Below, in pieces: positions 33,601 to 46,700 of a stretch of DNA of 64,000 nt. The translations under genes and the position numbers were made by a program. Origin of the DNA: Candidatus Kosakonia sp. 282A-S69 (GTDB lineage Bacteria > Pseudomonadota > Gammaproteobacteria > Enterobacterales > Enterobacteriaceae); the NCBI RefSeq assembly GCF_029433855.1, contig NZ_JAROAU010000003.1, positions 241,934 to 305,933 of the forward strand, in the 5' to 3' direction. The notes beneath the pieces are model-generated. The model was not told the DNA's origin. It saw nothing but the letters and a program-made list of their open reading frames with translations, and made no database searches. Positions within the stretch are counted from its first letter, which is position 1. Each line of letters opens with the position of its first letter.

Positions 33601-36600
33601 TTAACCCAGGCGGAGAGCATAAACTCGCGCACCTGAGCCAGCGCCTCACCGACGGTGGGGTTTGCTGCCAGATCAACGCGAAGTACCAGCGTATTGACGA
33701 AGAATCCCACCAGATCGCGCATTGCCTCATCTGAACGTCCGGCGACGGCGGTGCCGAGCGTAATATCCTCTCCAGCCCCCATTCTGCTAAAGAGGATGGC
33801 GGCGGCGGTTTGCAGCACCATAAAGGGGGTGGCCCCCTCATGGCGGGCCAGCTGTGTAATCTGCTGATAGAGACGCTCATCAATGCGCAGCCTGACCTGC
33901 TCACCGAGATAATTCGTCTCGGCAGTCGGATGACGATCGACAGGCAGAGCCATCGCCTCGGGCACGCCGGAGAGAGCCTCGCGCCAGAACGCGAGCTGCC
34001 GGGCGGCGATCTCGCTATGGTTCTCTATTTCACCCAACCTCTCGCGCTGCCAGAGGGCGTAATCGGCATACTGCACCGGCAACGGCGTCCACTCCGGTAT
34101 TTTCATGGCGCAGCGCGCCGTGTAGGCGCAGGCGAGATCGCGAAACAGCGGTGCCAGCGAACCGCCATCACAGGCGATATGGTGGATAACCAGCAGCAGC
34201 ACATGCTCTTGTGTTTGCGAAAGGTGGAACAGCGTGGCGCGAAGCGGGATCTCATCTGCCAGCTCAAACGGGCAGGCAGCGGCGCGATTCAGGGCATCGG
34301 CCAGCGACGAGGCCGCGATGTCGTTCACCTCGAATGTCACCTCAAGTGCATCGGGCGCGAGGATCTCCTGCCAGGGCTGCCCCTGGTGGAGCGGGTAGCG
34401 GGTGCGCAGGATCTCATGGCGCGCAACCACATCCCGCACGGCTTCACGCAGTGCAGCGTCGTTCAGCGCCCCCTGTAAACGGATGGCGAGCGGCATGTTG
34501 TAGGCCGCATGGTTGTTATCAAGATTTTTCAGCAGCCACATGCGCTGCTGGGCTAAAGAGAGAGGCAACCGCGCGCTGCGCGGCTGGGGGCGTAGCGCTT
34601 CACCCGGCCGGCTTCCCTGTTTCGCCAGTTGGCCGGCGAGCTGCGCGACCGTTGGATAGTCAAACAGCGTGCGGATCGGCACCTCAACCTCCAGCGCGCG
34701 GGTGATAAGGCTCACCAGCCGCATCGCCAGCAGCGAATGGCCGCCGAGGGCAAAGAAGTCATCATCAATGCCGGGAAGATCTGACTGCAACACCTCGGCA
34801 AACAGCCCCTGCAGGATCTCCTCCTGCAGAGTGCGCGGTGCGCGTCGTTCGCTTCTGGCCGTCAAATCGGGGCGCGGCAGGGCGCGCTTATCCAGCTTGC
34901 CGTTGAGGGTCAGCGGGAACTGCGCAAGCTGGATAATCGCCGTCGGCACCATGTAGCCCGGCAGTTTTGCTGCCGCCACATTGCGCAGCGCGTCCATATC
35001 GAGTGGCGCGGGAGTGTCGCCAGTGACGTAGGCCACCAGCTGCGGCTGAGTGTCGGCATCAAGCAGCACCACCTCTGCATGGCTGACCTGTGGCGCACTG
35101 CGCAGCACGGCGGCAATTTCGCCCAGCTCAATACGAAAACCGCGCAGCTTCACCTGCTGATCCGCGCGCCCGAGGTAGTGCAGTTCACCCTCTTTGCTCC
35201 TGACGGCGATATCGCCGGAGCGATACATGCGTGAGCCCGGTGCCCCCCAGGGATCGGCGACAAAGCGCTGGCTGGAGAGGGCGACACGGTTCAGATAGCC
35301 GCGCGCCAGCCCGGCACCGCTGATATACATTTCGCCCTCCACGCCCGGCGGCACCGGACGCAGCGCATCATCCAGCAGATGGATGTGCTGATCTGGGATC
35401 GCCATGCCGATAAGGCTGCCTGTGGCCTCGCGTGCGCGCGCCGCGGTTAACGGCTGATAGCTCACATGCACGGTGGTCTCCGTGATGCCGTACATATTGA
35501 TGAGTTCGGGTGCCGTATCCGGGTGGCGCTGATACCAGCGCGAAAGCTGGCTGAGATCGAGCGCTTCGCCGCCGAAAATGACCTTACGCAGCGCCAGCGG
35601 CAGCGCATCGTGGGGCAGGTTGCGCTCGGCTTCGATCAGCTGATAGAAGGCTGACGGCGTCTGGTTGAGGATGGTCACTTTTTTATCGCTTAACAGCCGC
35701 AAAAAGGCCTGCGGATCGCGGCTGACCATAAAGGGCACTACGACCAGTTCGCCGCCATAGAGCAGCGCGCCCCATATTTCCCAGACGGAGAAGTCGAACG
35801 AGCAGGAGTGAAACAGGGTCCAGATATCGTGGCATGAGAAGCTAAACCACGCCTCTGTTGCGGCGAAAAGACGCAGCACGTTGCTGTGCGGGATCATCAC
35901 CCCTTTCGGGTTGCCGGTGGAGCCAGAGGTGTAAATGATATAGGCGAGATTGTGCGCCTGCACCGGGCGCAGCCGCTCGGTCTGCTGGAGATCGGCACCG
36001 CTGAGCTGCGCCAGTTGCTGCTGGCTTTCGGCGCTATCCAGAAGCAGCAACGGCGATTCGGCAAACATCCCCGCATACTCCTGCAGCGAAACGATCAGCG
36101 CCGGTCTGGCATCGGAAAGAATGTAGGCCAGCCGCTCAGGCGGGTTATGCACGTCCAGCGGCAGGTACGCCGCGCCCGCCTTGAGCACGGCAAGCGTGGC
36201 AACCAGCGCCTCAAGCGTGCGCGGTAGCGCCAGCGCCACACACTCCTCGCTGCCAATCCCGCAGCTCACCAGATGACGGGCGAGTTGGTTCGCCCGCTGG
36301 TTCAGCTCGTCGTAGCGCAGTGAATTATCGCCAAGCGAGAGGGCAGTGGCATCGGGATATTGCGCGGCGCGTTGTTCAAACACCTCATGCAGCGTGGTTT
36401 GCACGCTGTCAGCGAATGAGATCGGCACAGGAAGCAGCGCCTGCGCCTCCTGCGGCAGTAACAGCGAAGCATGACCAATAAGGCTGTCGGGGCGGTCGAT
36501 GAGGGTATAAAGCAGATGCAGGAACCGGTCCGCCAGCCGCTCAACCTCTTCATCGGCAAAAATATCTGCCAGCGCGCTAAAACGCAGCGAGAGCGTTTCG

Positions 36601-37760
36601 CCGGGAACGGCGATGAGCCCCAGCGGATAGTGAGAGGCATCGCCGCCGCGGTGCGAGTCCAGCGAGACGGTTAACTTTTCGCTCGCCGCGGCACTTGCGC
36701 TGTGTGGGTAATTCTCAAACACCATCAGCGTATCAAACAGCGGTTCGCCGCCGGCGTCAGCCTGAATGGTGGTGAGATCGAGATACTGGCTGTCGAGCAG
36801 GCGCGTCTGCTCAGCCTGCAAACGTTGCAGCAGGGTGGCGAAACGCTCATCCATGCGCCACGTCAGGCGAAGCGGGAGCGTATTGATCAGTAACCCGACC
36901 ATCCTTTCGATGCCGCTAAGCTCCGCCGGCCTGCCGGAAACGGTGATGCCAAAAACAACGTCGCAGCGCCCGGTGAGCGCGCCAAGCAGCATGCCCCAGG
37001 CGCACTGCAACAGAGTATTGACCGTCACGCCAAGCTCGCGGGCGCAGCGGTTAAGCTGCCGGGTTCGCCCGGCATCCACCGTTCTGTAGAGCAGGTGCGG
37101 TTGCAAATTGTCGGTGGTACGCCCACCGGCAAGGCAGGTGGGGGCTTGCAGGCCGCGTAACGCCTCGCGCCAGGCCTCGCGCATCTTCCCGGTGTCGCGC
37201 CGGGCGAGCCACTGCAGATAGTCGCGGTAGGGCACGGCTGGCGGCAGTTCACCCTCCGGCGTGTCAGCGAGGTATAAGCGAAACAGCTCTTCGAGCAGTA
37301 CCGGGATCGACCAGCCGTCCAGCAACAGATGGTGGTTGGTGAAAATCAGCTTATGCTGCGTCGGCGCGCACTTTACAAGGGTAAAACGCAGCAGGGGCGG
37401 CGTGCCGGGGGCGAAGCGGTTGTTATAGTCCCTCTCAAGCAGCGTGTGAAAAGCCGACGTCTGCTGCTCCAGCGACATGGTGCTTAAATCAACCTCCTGC
37501 CAGGGGAGCGGCAGGCCGGAGAGGATCAGCTGAACCGGTGTGTCGACCTCTTCATACTCAAACCCGGCGCAGAGATGGGGATGGCGCGCCAGCAGCAGCC
37601 CGACAGCCTGTTTGAGCCTGGCGACATTCAGCTCCCCCTCAAGCTGATAAACCTGCTGCACCTGATAGGCATCGCTGCCGCGCGTATCAAGCAGCATATG
37701 GAACAGCAGACCTTTCTGTAACGGGGATAACGGAAGTATCTCTTTAATATCCATATTCAT
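30657..37760 (-). CDS. NRPS line 2, second protein: C-A(Thr)-T-C-A-T-TE
   Basis: Two-module synthetase of about 2370 aa. Module 4 of the line: C domain with HHLLLDGWS (about residue 150), the type following an epimerase; A domain ([10 protein letters not shown] about 617) with code DFWNIGMVH, the established Thr code; carrier GGHSLLAM (about 1010). Module 5: C domain HHIACDGGS (about 1200), A domain ([10 protein letters not shown] about 1683) with code DAWFYGITY, not assigned; carrier GGHSLLAA (about 2065). The C-terminal thioesterase has GWSFG (about 2195). The start is ATG 37760, overlapping the upstream TGA as ATGA; ATG 37775 or 37754 are alternatives. The N-terminus ([16 protein letters not shown]) looks like a docking acceptor for the preceding protein. 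Confidence 0.92.
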   Translation of the reverse strand: MNMDIKEILPLSPLQKGLLFHMLLDTRGSDAYQVQQVYQLEGELNVARLKQAVGLLLARHPHLCAGFEYEEVDTPVQLILSGLPLPWQEVDLSTMSLEQQTSAFHTLLERDYNNRFAPGTPPLLRFTLVKCAPTQHKLIFTNHHLLLDGWSIPVLLEELFRLYLADTPEGELPPAVPYRDYLQWLARRDTGKMREAWREALRGLQAPTCLAGGRTTDNLQPHLLYRTVDAGRTRQLNRCARELGVTVNTLLQCAWGMLLGALTGRCDVVFGITVSGRPAELSGIERMVGLLINTLPLRLTWRMDERFATLLQRLQAEQTRLLDSQYLDLTTIQADAGGEPLFDTLMVFENYPHSASAAASEKLTVSLDSHRGGDASHYPLGLIAVPGETLSLRFSALADIFADEEVERLADRFLHLLYTLIDRPDSLIGHASLLLPQEAQALLPVPISFADSVQTTLHEVFEQRAAQYPDATALSLGDNSLRYDELNQRANQLARHLVSCGIGSEECVALALPRTLEALVATLAVLKAGAAYLPLDVHNPPERLAYILSDARPALIVSLQEYAGMFAESPLLLLDSAESQQQLAQLSGADLQQTERLRPVQAHNLAYIIYTSGSTGNPKGVMIPHSNVLRLFAATEAWFSFSCHDIWTLFHSCSFDFSVWEIWGALLYGGELVVVPFMVSRDPQAFLRLLSDKKVTILNQTPSAFYQLIEAERNLPHDALPLALRKVIFGGEALDLSQLSRWYQRHPDTAPELINMYGITETTVHVSYQPLTAARAREATGSLIGMAIPDQHIHLLDDALRPVPPGVEGEMYISGAGLARGYLNRVALSSQRFVADPWGAPGSRMYRSGDIAVRSKEGELHYLGRADQQVKLRGFRIELGEIAAVLRSAPQVSHAEVVLLDADTQPQLVAYVTGDTPAPLDMDALRNVAAAKLPGYMVPTAIIQLAQFPLTLNGKLDKRALPRPDLTARSERRAPRTLQEEILQGLFAEVLQSDLPGIDDDFFALGGHSLLAMRLVSLITRALEVEVPIRTLFDYPTVAQLAGQLAKQGSRPGEALRPQPRSARLPLSLAQQRMWLLKNLDNNHAAYNMPLAIRLQGALNDAALREAVRDVVARHEILRTRYPLHQGQPWQEILAPDALEVTFEVNDIAASSLADALNRAAACPFELADEIPLRATLFHLSQTQEHVLLLVIHHIACDGGSLAPLFRDLACAYTARCAMKIPEWTPLPVQYADYALWQRERLGEIENHSEIAARQLAFWREALSGVPEAMALPVDRHPTAETNYLGEQVRLRIDERLYQQITQLARHEGATPFMVLQTAAAILFSRMGAGEDITLGTAVAGRSDEAMRDLVGFFVNTLVLRVDLAANPTVGEALAQVREFMLSAWVNQEVPFDWVVKSLNPERVSGRHPLFQVMMVLQNNDATPPQFAELSLLPQPVGLVTTKFDLTFNVEQVHDPRGDVSALEVQIDYPVDRFDAQTITALADSFTHLLQAMVDAPDSAVMTLPLLSDRQRKQMLDVWNETHCDVPPATLAAHFSRQVAATPQRIAVSCAQEQLSYQQLDSCANALARRLQHQGVNMEQGVAVLMTRSLSLVIALLAVVKAGGFYVPLRASDPTERWQHIIDELDVRCVLVDENHSQAALPAGVQRLIVDDAATQAAAPAVSTPVTPHHLAYVMFTSGSTGKPKGIATTQDNVLALARDRRWQAEACQRILLHSAYAFDASTWELWGTLLNGHHAVIVPGETLDLPLLTATLVEGKVTTAFLTSGLFRLIAEEASDALAGLRRVYTGGEKISASAVQAVRERWPHLELLNIYGPTEITTYATDYLITQADAPYVDVPIGRAFDNTRLYVLDSHLQPVPPGVAAELYIAGRGVARGYVNHPALSAAHFVADPFGPAGSRMYRTGDIVKWRRDGALCFDSRRDQQVKIRGFRIEPGEVEMVLKQHAAVQQAAVVALEDRHGNKQLVAYVVPSVQEADLSASLQQFARDRLPDFMVPAAIVLLAALPLNANGKLALADLPKPDFHIEPGRAPQNERELWLARQFCELLNVEAITVDSSFFALGGHSLLAARLINAIDTTWKVKLTLRDLFEHPTVALLAQRLQSNQRSNVLDVLLPLQPRGEKTPLFCLPPGGGLSWSYAGLIPWLGDAQPLFGLQAQRLSSGKSLPSVNALAKRYLAEIVKVQPNGPYALLGWSFGCHLAHEIATLLQQAGQVVSALILLDGYPLGERYREKERQDSESLAALFEALTGSVPDESALTVEALRRCLVAQEHPLAVMEPVVFEHILAEFREAPRLLAAFTPSRFQGDILFLRAATRRVGEERLDAQLWSPFVEGRVVTHTLPCSHDGMFSPQALQQAGPLIRDWIAGRE

Positions 37761-40700
37761 TTTTTCTTCGTCCATTTTGACTGAAGTTTTGACAGCCCCG
37801 CCTGTTGCAGCGCGACAAGGGGCATATCGGAAGGGGTGAAACCGCCGATATCTTCGACCTGCGTAAGCTGCGACAGGGCTTTCAGCCAGTTAAACCACCC
37901 CGTAGCCAGGCGACTTACCCGCTCTTCAGCATAAAGCTCAGTCGCCCGGCACCAGTTCGCCACCAGCACCGGGCCGCTCGCACGCTCTTCTACCATCGCA
38001 TTGAGCGAGAGGGCGTGCGGCAGCGCGAAGCTGTCGTGCGCGCGGGTATCAAGCAGGTGGGCCTCAGCCGCAAGCTGCCAGTCGCGCGCCTCTTCGACGC
38101 TGAAACGACCCAGATAGTTAAAGCCGATTTGCGGTTGCGGCAGCGCGGCAAGCAGCGGGCGGGTTTGGCGGTTGAGATAGCGCAGCAGGCCATAACCCAG
38201 CCCGTTCTCCGGCACCTGGCGCAGCTGCTCTTTGACACGCTTGAGGGCGCTGTCCAGCGAGTCGGGACGGGTCAGCTGCGCGCGACCCGGCGCCAGACGC
38301 ACCGGGTAGAGCGTGGTAAACCAGCCAACGGTACTCGACAGCTCCGTGCCCGCTAACTCTTCGCGCCCGTGCCCTTCGACATCCAGCAGCACATCCGTTT
38401 GCCCATCCTCGCGCCAGGCCGTGATGGCCAGTGCCAGGGCGCAGAGCAGCACATCATGGATACTGGCGTGAAAGCGTGCCGGCAGGGTCGCCAGCAGGGG
38501 CTGGGTGAATTCGCTACCAAGCTCCATGCGCAGAGATGCGCTGGTGGCGAGGGTGTCACGCGCGTCTGCCAGAGGCCGTGTGGTTAACAGCGCGTCCGGC
38601 TGGCTGAGCACGCTCTGCCAGTGCGCCAGCTCATCGCCACGGCGTTGCGCCTCCTGCTCAAGGCGCATCGCCCAGGTGCGAAAGGAGGTGCCCGCGTCCG
38701 TCAGCTGCGCCTTTCTCCCCGCGCTGCGCGCGCGCCAGAGGGCGAGCAGATCGGAGGCGAGTATCCGCCAGGAGACGCCATCCACTACCAGATGGTGGAG
38801 TAGCAGCATCAGCTGCCCCGGTTGCCCGAGCGCGGCGCGGAACCAGACGGCCTGCACCATCTTACCGCGCGCCGGATCGAGCCGCTGCTTCGCCCGGCGA
38901 CAGGCCTCCTGAATCTGCTGCTGCCGTTGTTCGGCTGAGAGAGGCTGGTCATCGATAATCTCCAGCATTCCATTCTCATCAGCGGCAGGCGGCACACAGA
39001 GAACGATGTCGCCGCTGGCATCGCGGCGGGCAGTTAAGCGCAGCGCATCATGATGGCTGACCAGCGCGGCGAGCATCTCCTGCAGAGCCTGCGCATCCAG
39101 ATTGGCGGGCGTTTGCAGCAGCGTAGCCTGGCAGAAGGCGTTGATATCGCCGGGGTTCTCCATTAACCAGTGGACGATCGGCGTGGCGGGCAGCTCGCCG
39201 ACGGCGGCAATCTGCGGAGCGCTTTCCCGCTCCGCAACCGCGGTCATGATGCTGGCCAGCCCGGCGACCGATTTATGCTCAAATACATCGCGTGGGGTGA
39301 AAAGCCACCCCGCCTGGCGGGCGCGTGCCACCAGCTGTATCGCCGTGATGCTGTCGCCGCCCAACTCGAAGAAGCTCATTGTGCGGTCAACCTCCGGCAG
39401 ATTGAGCAACTCGGCGAACAGCGTACTAAGCAACTGCTCCTGCGCGTTACACGGTGGGGTGTGCTGCGCGCGGGCAAACTGCGGTGCAGGCAGCGCCCGG
39501 CGGTCGACTTTGCCGTTTGGTGTGACCGGGATCGCCGGTAACAGGACAACGGCAACCGGCAACATATAGTCCGGCAGAAAGTCGCGCAAAAAGTCGCGGA
39601 TCTCCCCGCCCTGCGCGCGCTCATCGCGGGCGACGGCGTAGGCCACCAGCTGGCGCAGGCCGGGCTTATCTTCACGAACAATCACCGTTGCCTGCGCAAC
39701 CTGCGGATGTTTGCGCAGCTGGGATTCAACCTCACCCAGCTCAATACGAAAACCGCGGATTTTGACCTGGTGATCGACGCGCCCGGCAAACATCAGCTCG
39801 CCGTCACTGCTCCAGCTTGCCATATCGCCGGTGCGGTACATCCGGCTGCCCCTGGCACCAAAGGGGTTGGCGACGAAGCGTTCCGCCGTTAAATCGGGTC
39901 GTTTCAGGTAGCCCCGCGCCAGGCTTTCACCGGCAATATAGAGCTCACCTTTAACTCCCGGCGGAACGGGGTTCAGATGTGCATCCAACACATAGGCCTG
40001 CATATTGAAAATCGGCCTGCCAATCGGCGGCAGGCGATCGGCCTGCAACGGCTGGCTGATGGTGGCGCACACGGTCGATTCGCTCGGCCCATAGGCGTTA
40101 ATCATCCGCCGACCGGAGCCCCAGAAGGCAATCAGTTCCGGCGGGCAGGCCTCCCCGGCGACGATGAGTGTCGCCAGTTCGGGCAGCGGTTCGCGCGGCA
40201 TGACCGCCAGCCCAACCGGCGGCAGCGTGGCGTGGGTCACAGCGCGTTCGCGCATGAGGGTATAGAGCGGTTTGCCGGGCGTGAGCGCCTCTTTTGTGGC
40301 TACAACCAGCGCCGCGCCGCTCAGCAGCGCCATGCTGATATCCCAGAATGAGGCGTCGAAGCTTAGCGAGGCGAACTGCAATACACGGCTTTGCGGCGTG
40401 ACGTGGAGGCGCGCAACCATGCTGGCAACCAGGTGACCAATCCCCCGATGGGTGACGACGACACCTTTTGGTGTACCGGTCGAGCCGGAGGTGTAAATAA
40501 GGTAGGCGGCGTTATCGCACTGTAGCCTGCGCGGCAACGTAATCTCTTCTGCGCTCTGTTCGGCAAGCAGCCCGCGCAGGGCCGGGTGGTCAAGGTGTAG
40601 CGCGGCATACGCCGGCGCCAGCCGGTCGGCAAATTCTGCCTGGCTTACCACCAGCCCTGGCTGCGCGTGGCTTAACATGTACTCCACCCGATCGGGCGGA

Positions 40701-43700
40701 TAATCAGGATCGAGAGGCAGATAGGCCGCGCCCGTTTTCATCGTGGCAATCAGCGTGACAATCAGCGCAACGGATCGCGGCAGTGCGATGGCGACAATCT
40801 GCTCGGCACCGATGCCCCGCGCCAGCATCAGATTCGCCAGGCGGTTTGCCCGCCGATCCAGCTGTGCGTAGGTCAGCGTCTCCTCATCGGCAATCAGGGC
40901 CGTTGCCTGCGGCGTGGCGCGCACGATGGCTTCAAACTGCTCAGCAAATGTCGCGGCGGGAACGTCCCGCGCGCTGTTATTCCACACCTGCATAATTTGA
41001 TGTTGCTCAGCGTCGCTGAAGATCGGCAGTTCGCTCACGCGACGCGCGGCATTGGCCGCAATGGCTGCCAGCAAGTGGGTGAAATAGCCCGCCATGCGCA
41101 CGACGGTGGCCTCGTCAAACAGATCCACGGCGTACTCCACCATGCCGCGCAGCCCCTCAGGCGTCTCTTCGAGGTTGAAGGTGAGATCGAATTTCGCCAC
41201 CGGCAACGATGGCGTGGCGACGGCGGTTTCCAGCTCATCGAACAGGGCATCGCTGCGCGCGACGTTTTGCAGCACCAGCATCACCTGGAAGAGGGGATGC
41301 CGCGCCAGCGAGCGTGCGGGATTTAACGCCTCAACCAGGCTCTCGAAGGGGAGATCCTGGTGCTCCCAGGCCGCCAGCGTCTGTTCGCGAACGCGATCGA
41401 GTAACGTCACGAAGGTCGGATCACCGCTGAGATCGGTACGCATAACCAGAGTATTGATAAAAAAGCCCACCAGCGGTTCGAGCGCCTCATCGCTACGCCC
41501 CTCGCTCACCGTGCCGAGTGGGATATCCTCACCGGCGCCGCAGCGGCAGAGCAGCACCGCCAGCGCGGCTTGTAACACCATAAACAAGCTGGCGTTATGC
41601 TGCCGTGCCAGCGCCTCTAACGCGGTGGTTGTCCGGGCATCAATGGCAAAGTGGCACTGTTTACCCACGTAGCTGGCGCGCAGCGGGCGCGGCCGATCTG
41701 TGGGCAACTGAAGCTCATCGGGCAGGTCGTGCAGAGTATCGCGCCACCAGGCCAACTGGCGGTTAAAGAGGCTCGCTTTCTCCTCCGGCGCGCCCAGCAG
41801 CGCCTGCTGCCACAGCGTGTAGTCGGCATACTGCACCGCAAGCTCTGCCCAGGCGGGCGACTGGTTCCGTGCGCGGGCGTTGTAGGCCTCTGCCAGATCG
41901 CGCAGCAGCGGGGCGATCGAGCCGCCATCGCTGGCGATATGGTGCATCAGGATAAGTAACAGATGCTGCCCTTCATCCACCTTAAACAGCCATGCGCGGC
42001 AGGGATCTTCCTGCGCCAGATCGAAGGTATATTGCGCCGCGGTCTGCACGGCGTGGGGCAGATCGTCGGCGGAAACCGTGAGCTGGGTCAGCGGGCAACA
42101 TGCCGACGACGGCGGAGTGATCTTCTGGCAAACCGTGCCATCGTTAAGCTCGTGAAAGCGTGTGCGCAGGCTTTCATGGCGCAGCACGATATCGTCGAGC
42201 GCCATCATGAGGGCGGAGACGACGACCTCTCCCCGTAAGGTGAGAGTAACGGGCATGTTGTAGGTGAATTTACCCTGCTCAATACGATCGACCATCCAGA
42301 GGCGACGCTGTGCTGAAGAGAGCGGCAGACGCGGCGGTCGCTGGTGTGGGCAGAGGCGCGGACGCGCGCTCCCGCTGGCCTGTAACCGCCCGGCAAACTG
42401 CGCCACTGTCGGTGCTTCAAACAGATCACGGATCGCCGGGTTGAGATTGAGCACCCGGCGAATTCTGCTGACCAGGCGGGAGGCCATCAGCGAGTGTCCA
42501 CCGAGGGCAAAGAAGTGATCGTCGATGCCTACCTCCGGCACCCCTAACACTGCGGCGAAGAGCGCACAGAGAGTGCGTTCAAGATCATTACGCGGCGCAC
42601 GGTGCGCGGCGGTGGCGAAGTGCGGCGCAGGGAGGGCGCGCTGATCGACTTTACCGTTGGCGGTCAAAGGAAGCTGCTCAAGCGCAATGATCATGGCTGG
42701 CACCATAAAGTCCGGCAGCTGCGCGCCCAGCGCCCGACGCAGCGCGTCGGCATCGCAGGTTTCGCCAGGTTTGGCCGTCACCCACGCGATGAGCTGCCTG
42801 TTTCCCGGGCTGCTTTCACGGGCGCTCACCAGCGCCTGGGCGACCGTTGCCTGCTTCTGCAGGGCCGCCTCAACTTCAGCCAGCTCAATGCGGAAGCCGC
42901 GAATTTTAACCTGCTGATCGCCACGGTTGAGGTACTCCAGCACGCCATCCTGCCGCCAGCGCACCCAGTCGCCGGAGCGATACATACGCGCGCCAGGCGC
43001 TGAGAAGGGGTTGGCGACAAAATGCGTTGCGGTCAGACAGGGGTTGCGATGATAGCCGCGCGCCAGCCCAATGCCGGCAATATAGAGCTCACCGGGCATG
43101 CCGACAGGCACCGGGTTGAGATAAGCATCAAGGACATAAACCTGCATGTTGTCCAGCGGTGTGCCGACAGGCACCGTCACGCCGTCGGGGATCTGCGCCA
43201 TGCGCCAGGTCGTTGCGAAGGTGGTGGTTTCCGTTGGGCCATAGCCATTCATCATCACAAGCGTTGGGTTGTGCCTCATCACCTCGCGAATCGCGTGCGT
43301 GGAGAGCACATCGCCACCCGCAATCAGTAAATGCACGGTCTTCATCGCCTGCGGATGCACCTCTGCCATCAGGTGAAACAGCCCGGCGGTGAGCCAGAGC
43401 GCGGTGATCTTCTCCTCGACGATAGTCTGCGTCAGCGTATCAATATCCAGCTCGCCCGCGGGCGCGACGATAACGGTACCACCGCACAGCAACGGTACCC
43501 ACAACTCCCAGGTTGAGGCATCAAAGGCCGACGGAGAGTGCAGCAGCACCCGCTGATGATCCTCGGCCCGCCAGCGCCGATCCAGCGCCAGCGCCGCCAC
43601 GCTCTGTTGCTCGACCGCAATTCCTTTTGGCTTACCGGTCGAGCCGGAGGTGAACATGATGTAGGCAAGCGTGCCGGGCACAGAGGGCTGCGGCGGGTTG

Positions 43701-46700
43701 CTTACTGGCCAGTGGGACTTCGGCAGATCATCAAGCAGGATCACGTTATCGACCGTGGGCCGCGGTAGTGCGGCATCCGCCAGCAGTAGCGTTGCACCGG
43801 CCTCATCCACAATGAACTGCTGGCGCTCCAGCGGATCGGTGATGCGCAGCGGCAGGTAAGCGCCACCCGCCTTGATCACGGCGAGCACGGCGATAACTTC
43901 GTTAATTGAGTGCTGCATCAGTAACCCGGCGCAGAATGGCGCGCCCCGGGTTTGCGCCATCAGGCGATGCGCAAGCTGGTTCGCTGCCGCATTGAGGTGG
44001 CGATAGCTCAGCGTTTTGTCACCCTCTTTCACCGCGATGGCGTCCGGGGCGCGCTGTACCTGCGTTTCAAACAGCCCGGCCAGCGTCAGCGGCGGCAACG
44101 TGACATCTGTTGCGTTCCAGCGCTTAAGCACGGTTTCACGCTGCGTATCGCTTAACAACGAGACCTCCGCGACGCGGGCGTCAGGGCGCTGCACAATGGT
44201 CTCGATGACCCGGATCAACTGTTGGGTAAAGCCCGCAATCGTGGCGCTATCATACAGAGCGGTGGCATATTCAATATGCCCGCTCAGGCGCTGCTGTGCC
44301 TCATCAACATCAAAATGAAACAGCAGATCAAATTTGGCGGTGGTGGTCGGGAGCTGACGTTGTGCCACCCCGACCTGCGGGAACGTGACCGCCTGCGGCC
44401 ACGGCGTATCGACCACTATCATCACCTGAAAGAGCGGGTGGCGGGCTAACGTGCGGTCGGGTGCCAGCGCCTCGACGACCTGCTCAAAGGGGAGATCCTG
44501 ATGCTGATTGGCTTCCAGCACCGCCGATTTCGCCTGGGCGAGGATGGCGTTAAGCGTCGGGTTGCCTCTCATATCCGTTCGCAGTACCGCCGTGTTGGCG
44601 AAATAGCCAATCAGCGGGAGCAGGGCGACGTCGCTACGGGCAAAGAGCGGCGTGCCGATCACGATATCATCGCCCGCGCCCAGACGGTGTAGCAGCGTTG
44701 CCACTGCCGTATGGAGCAGCATGAACAGACTCACGCCCAGCTCATCGCTCCGTTGTTTCAGGCGCGATAACAGCTCATGAGTGAGCGCAAAGTCAACGCG
44801 ATCGCCGCGATAATCTGCCTGTGCCGGACGTGGCCGGTCGGCGGGCAGCGTCACCTCTTCCGGCACGCCTGCCAGCTGTTGACACCAGTAGGCCATCTGC
44901 TGCGTATAGCGCGCATTTGCGCCGGGCGCTTCGCTCAGCAAGGCGCGCTGCCAGAGCGCATAATCGGCGTACTGGACCGCCAGCGGCGGCAGCGACGGGC
45001 GTTGGCCCGTGGCCCGCGCCTGCCAGCAGAGGCTCAAATCCTCCAGCAGCGGTAAGAGTGAACCACCGTCCCCTGCGGTATGGTGAATGAGCAGCAGCAG
45101 AACATGTTGATCCGCTGCCAGCTGATAGAGCCAGGCTTTGACAGGCAGTTCGCTATCCAGCGCAAACAGATGCTGGCAGTGCTTCTCCAGTTGCTCATCA
45201 AGGTGCTCGGGGGCGATGGTGAGGGTCGGCAGCGTGAATTTGACGTCGTGTGCCGGAAGGATCTGCTGGCAGGGCATCTCTTCCTGTTGCGTTAAGAGGG
45301 TGCGCAGGCTTTCATGGCGAGCGATGACGTCAGAGAGCGCCTGCGCCAGCACAGCTGCATCCAGCGGGCCGCTCAGCGTTAGCGCCAGCGGCATGTTGTA
45401 GGCGCTGCTGGGGGCGATTTGCTGCTGCAACCACAAGCGCTGCTGGGCAAACGACATTGGCAGCTGCGGCGGGCGGGGTTGCGCGGTCAGCGCAGGGCGG
45501 GCCGGCTGGCTGTGCGTCTGCGCGATATGCGTGCTCAGTTCAGCAACCGTCGGCGCATCAAACAACGTTTTCAGTGACAGCTCCACGCCGAAGCTCTGGC
45601 GCAGGCGGTTCAGTAACTGCAGTGCTAACAGCGAGTGTCCGCCGAGGCTAAAAAAGTTGTCGTGTATACCCGGCGGTTCGATGGCCAGGCACTCGGCAAA
45701 CAGCCGGCACAGCTCCTGCTGCTGCGCAGTAGTAGGCGGCACCCGGGCGAGAGAGGTAAAGGTTGGCTGCGGCAGTGCCCGGCGGTCAATTTTGCCGTTG
45801 GCTGTCAGAGGGAGATGCGCCAGCAGCATCACCAGCGCGGGCACCATATAGTCCGGCAGTTTTTGTGCTGATGCCGCGCGCAGCGCCTCCGGCGTACAGG
45901 CGTCAGCATTGTGTGCCACAACGTACGCCACCAGCCGTTTCTGCCCGCTCGCCGGCTCTTCATGAGCGACCACCAGCGCCTGTTTGACCTCGGGCAGAGC
46001 ATGGAGCACGTTTTCAATCTCCCCGAGTTCAATGCGATAGCCGCGGATCTTGACCTGATTGTCGACCCGGCCAAGAAAGACGATCGTCTGCTCTTCGCTC
46101 CAGCAGGCCATATCGCCCGTGCGATACATCCGCTGGCCCCCTTCATCAAAGGGGCTGGCAACAAAGCGCTCGCAGGTTAAATCTGCCCGGTTGAGATAGC
46201 CGATCGCCAGCCCGTCACCGGCGATATAGAGCTCGCCTGGCTGCCCAACTGGCACCGGTTTGAGGGCGTCATCAAGGATATGGATACGGGTGTTAAAGAG
46301 GGGTTTACCAATCACCGACGGCGAGAGGTTCGCGGCGCTCAGTTCGCTTATGGTTGACCAGATGGTGGTTTCAGTGGGGCCGTAGAGCTGAATAACGCGC
46401 GCAGCGCGCGCGACCATCTGCTGCGCGAGCATGTTGGGTAGCGCGTCGCCGCCGACCAGCGCCGTCAGGCCCGCGAGCGAGTCGGGCTGATAGGCCACTA
46501 ACCCATGCCACAGCGCGGGCGTGCCCTGCATATGGCTGATCTGTTTTTCAGCGATCGCCTGCGCCAGCAGACGCGGGTCGCGCGCACACTCCCGCGAAGC
46601 AATGACCACAGACGCGCCGCTCATCAGCGGCAATAAAAGCTCCAGCGCGGCGATATCAAAACTGAGGGTCGTTACGGCTAACAGCCGATGCTGCGCCGTC

